Below the pieces are notes generated by a model. It saw nothing but the letters and a program-made list of their open reading frames with translations, had not been told where the DNA came from and did not search any database. Positions 6,356 to 7,681 of a DNA stretch of 7,681 nucleotides are shown piece by piece. Position numbers and translations under genes: made by a program. Source of the DNA: an uncultured Candidatus Melainabacteria bacterium (GTDB lineage: Bacteria > Cyanobacteriota > Vampirovibrionia > Gastranaerophilales > Gastranaerophilaceae); NCBI GenBank assembly GCA_934675225.1, contig CAKUQA010000048.1:1-7681 (forward strand), in the 5' to 3' direction. The first letter of the stretch is position 1; each line of letters starts with the position of its first letter.

Positions 6356-6799
6356 ATGCAAATAAATTCAAATTACAAATCACAAACAACTCAATTCGGA
6401 ATGGCTTTTCGTCGACCAGAAGGACAGGATATGAGTAAGTTAGCTGATTATTTGAAATTAGAAAACCAAATTAATCGTAAAGGTTTTGCTCAATATATAA
6501 AAGAAATGAAAAAGTGCAAAAATTATGATGTAGAGTTTTTGCCTGGAACCAATACAGTTAAGGTTATTGATAATAAAAATAATCAAACAATGGGCTTATA
6601 CCCAGGTAATTCAAATATTACGGGTATGAATCATTTTGGAGTATCAAAATATCCTGCAAGACAATTGTTGACGAAAATGTTAGACCCGAAACAATATCTT
6701 CCGTATAACTTTTTGCAAGCTGCAGAAAAAGTAGAAAGTTTGGAAGCAGATGTTGCTGTGAAAAATGCTGCAACGGGTTTTATAAATAAAACAATATAA
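6356..6799 (+). CDS. Unknown 147-residue protein with FGMAF N-terminal motif
   Basis: I do not recognise this protein. It is small, basic and without signal peptide or membrane segment. Residues 1-13 are polar (Asn, Gln, Ser, Thr) and lead into QFGMAFRRP (13-21). Residues 26-55 look helical and rich in Lys/Glu. The middle (about 58-82, with TNTVKVID and NNQTMGLYPG) looks like beta strands and turns. Residues 100-143 look helical again, with AAEKVESLEADVAVKNAA. The ATG has a strong AGGGGGA ribosome site 5 bases upstream, which together with the composition makes a real gene likely. Its head resembles those of the two membrane proteins at 1780-3611 (polar stretch then F-T-A/F-T-G), pointing to a lineage-wide N-terminal feature. 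It stands alone between nadB, which is divergent, and the response regulator; its job is unknown. Confidence 0.75.
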   Translation: MQINSNYKSQTTQFGMAFRRPEGQDMSKLADYLKLENQINRKGFAQYIKEMKKCKNYDVEFLPGTNTVKVIDNKNNQTMGLYPGNSNITGMNHFGVSKYPARQLLTKMLDPKQYLPYNFLQAAEKVESLEADVAVKNAATGFINKTI

Positions 6800-6819
6800 A
6801 AATGTGAATATAAATTATA

Positions 6820-6847
6820 TTTACAAATTAACAAGTAATAATATTAT
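6820..6847 (+). promoter_or_regulatory. Sigma-70-type promoter for the response regulator
   Basis: TTTACA (6820-6825, 5 of 6) is followed by 16 bases and TATTAT (6842-6847, 5 of 6). Transcription would begin near 6854, leaving a leader of about 65 bases before the ATG at 6919. The call rests on hexamer match and spacing only. Confidence 0.45.
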
Positions 6848-6860
6848 CGTTCTTTTTCAA

Positions 6861-6878
6861 TAATAAAGGGATTTATTA
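6861..6878 (+). repeat. Inverted repeat in the response-regulator leader
   Basis: TAATAAA (6861-6867) and TTTATTA (6872-6878) are exact reverse complements around the four-base loop GGGA, just after the proposed transcription start. It could be a binding site (for instance for autoregulation) or a weak RNA hairpin. Being purely A/T it would be unstable as RNA. Confidence 0.3.
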
Positions 6879-6918
6879 GTAGCCGAAAACTTTTATAAGT
6901 AGTATAGGGAGAAATACT

Positions 6919-7578
6919 ATGTCGATAAATATATTACTTGTAGAAGATCAAAAACTTATCAGAGTTGGGTTAAAATCTTTATTTGAGGGGCAAGATGAAC
7001 TTATCGTTGCTTCAGAGGCTGAAAATGGGAAGGAGGCTGTTGAAAAATATAAGATTTCTCATCCTGATATTGTTTTGATGGATATTGGTTTGCCTGATAT
7101 TTCAGGAATAGAGGCAACTAAAAGGATTTTAGAAATTAACAGTAGAGCTCGTGTTATAATCTTGACTTCGCATTTGAGTGAACAAGAAGTTTTAAATTCA
7201 TTACATGCAGGAGCTTGTGCTTATGTTATGAAAGATATAGGTACGGATATTTTAAAAATGATAATAAAAACAGTTTATGACGGGGCTATGTGGTTAGACC
7301 CTCAGGTTGTTCCAATTTTGAGAGAGAAAAATTGCGGAGTAATCCCACCTCGCCAAATGTCGCGTGCTATGTTTAAAGAACAACACGCCAATTTAACTCA
7401 AAGAGAATATGAAGTCTTAAAATTGGTTGTAGATGGTATGTCAAATAGTGAAATTGCTGAAGAATTAACTATTTCAGAGCATACAGCAAAAGCCCATGTT
7501 TGCAATATTATTCAAAAACTGGTTGTTGATGATAGAACTCAAGCAGCGGTAAAAGCTTTAAAAGAGGGGTTGGTTTAG
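6919..7578 (+). CDS. NarL/FixJ-family response regulator
   Basis: This is a two-domain transcription factor switched by phosphorylation. The receiver domain (about 3-120) has the acidic pair Glu9-Asp10, the phospho-accepting Asp55 in LMDIGLPD, the switch residue Thr83 and the conserved Lys105, so it should be phosphorylatable. A linker (about 122-156) leads to a LuxR-type helix-turn-helix at 157-219, with LTQREYEVLKLVVDGMSN and the recognition region ISEHTAKAHV (185-194). The ending DDRTQAAVKALKEGLV is like that of cyanobacterial NarL-type regulators I recall. The 219-residue length is standard. The ATG has AGGGAGA 6 bases upstream. No histidine kinase lies in the window, so the partner is encoded elsewhere and the regulated genes cannot be named. 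The stop is only 11 bases from the end of the convergent transporter gene, with no clear terminator between them. Confidence 0.95.
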   Translation: MSINILLVEDQKLIRVGLKSLFEGQDELIVASEAENGKEAVEKYKISHPDIVLMDIGLPDISGIEATKRILEINSRARVIILTSHLSEQEVLNSLHAGACAYVMKDIGTDILKMIIKTVYDGAMWLDPQVVPILREKNCGVIPPRQMSRAMFKEQHANLTQREYEVLKLVVDGMSNSEIAEELTISEHTAKAHVCNIIQKLVVDDRTQAAVKALKEGLV

Positions 7579-7589
7579 TTGTTCTTTAG

Positions 7590-7681
7590 CTAAAAGTCTC
7601 TAGGTTTTACTCCTTTAATCCAATTTGATTCAATGGTTTCTAATGAAATTCCCTTTGTTTCCGGAACAAGGAAGTAAACAA
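7590..7681 (-). CDS. MFS sugar porter, C-terminal end only (cut by window edge)
   Basis: The minus strand is open from the window edge to a TAG at 7592-7590. It encodes 29 visible residues that begin VYFLVPETKGISLETIE, continue with an SNW stretch, and end VKPRDF. The P-E-T-K-G motif right after a hydrophobic stretch, followed by S-L-E-x-I-E, is the hallmark of the last transmembrane helix exit in Major Facilitator Superfamily sugar porters, which move sugars with protons or by facilitated diffusion across the inner membrane. The rest of the gene lies to the right of the window. The substrate cannot be told from the tail. The gene is convergent with the response regulator, 11 bases apart, so the two transcripts probably overlap at their ends. 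Confidence 0.8.
   Translation of the reverse strand, partial: VYFLVPETKGISLETIESNWIKGVKPRDF

Noticed and set aside
6803..6825. Inverted repeat TGTGAATATAA / TTATATTTACA after the 147-residue gene as a terminator
   Set aside because: The arms pair (one G-T) but leave almost no loop, are AT-only apart from one pair, are followed by no T-run, and overlap the better-supported regulator promoter.
7585..7594. Palindrome TTTAGCTAAA between the convergent gene ends as a bidirectional terminator
   Set aside because: It is a perfect palindrome without a loop and has no T-run, so it would not form a terminator hairpin.

Overview
The window is AT-rich (roughly one third G+C by eye) and uses the standard bacterial code, with TGA as a stop. 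Three lineage-restricted-looking proteins have Asn/Gln-rich N-termini ending in a short F-T-G/F-T-A/F-G-M motif. There is also a HEAT-repeat protein of the phycobilisome-lyase-like class and a NarL-type regulator whose C-terminus resembles cyanobacterial relatives. Together these suggest a non-photosynthetic cyanobacterial-lineage gut bacterium, most likely Gastranaerophilales (Melainabacteria/Vampirovibrionia). That assignment is inference from protein style, not a database match.

Layout: positions 1-1660 hold a minus-strand pair, a HEAT-repeat gene translationally overlapping queC (7-cyano-7-deazaguanine synthase, queuosine pathway), with a good promoter at 1631-1659. Positions 1720-1756 hold a long AT-rich hairpin, the probable end of the next minus-strand unit. 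Positions 1780-3611 hold two minus-strand genes for membrane-associated proteins of unknown function with the same architecture; their stop and start codons overlap as TAATG. Positions 3612-3773 are noncoding and contain an octamer tandem repeat. Positions 3774-6210 hold nadB and nadC, overlapping by 11 bases, which supply the first and third enzymes of NAD synthesis from aspartate; nadA is not in the window.

Positions 6211-6355 form a divergent intergenic region with inverted repeats. It separates nadBC from a plus-strand 147-residue unknown protein. A plus-strand NarL/FixJ response regulator with no kinase beside it follows at 6919-7578. The right edge cuts a convergent minus-strand gene whose last codons carry the PETKG signature of MFS sugar porters.

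Functionally the window is mostly housekeeping (NAD synthesis, tRNA queuosine) mixed with unknown lineage-specific proteins. I see no mobile element, CRISPR array, tRNA, rRNA or defence locus. The least explained parts are the two-gene membrane-protein operon, the shared N-terminal motif and the octamer repeat.
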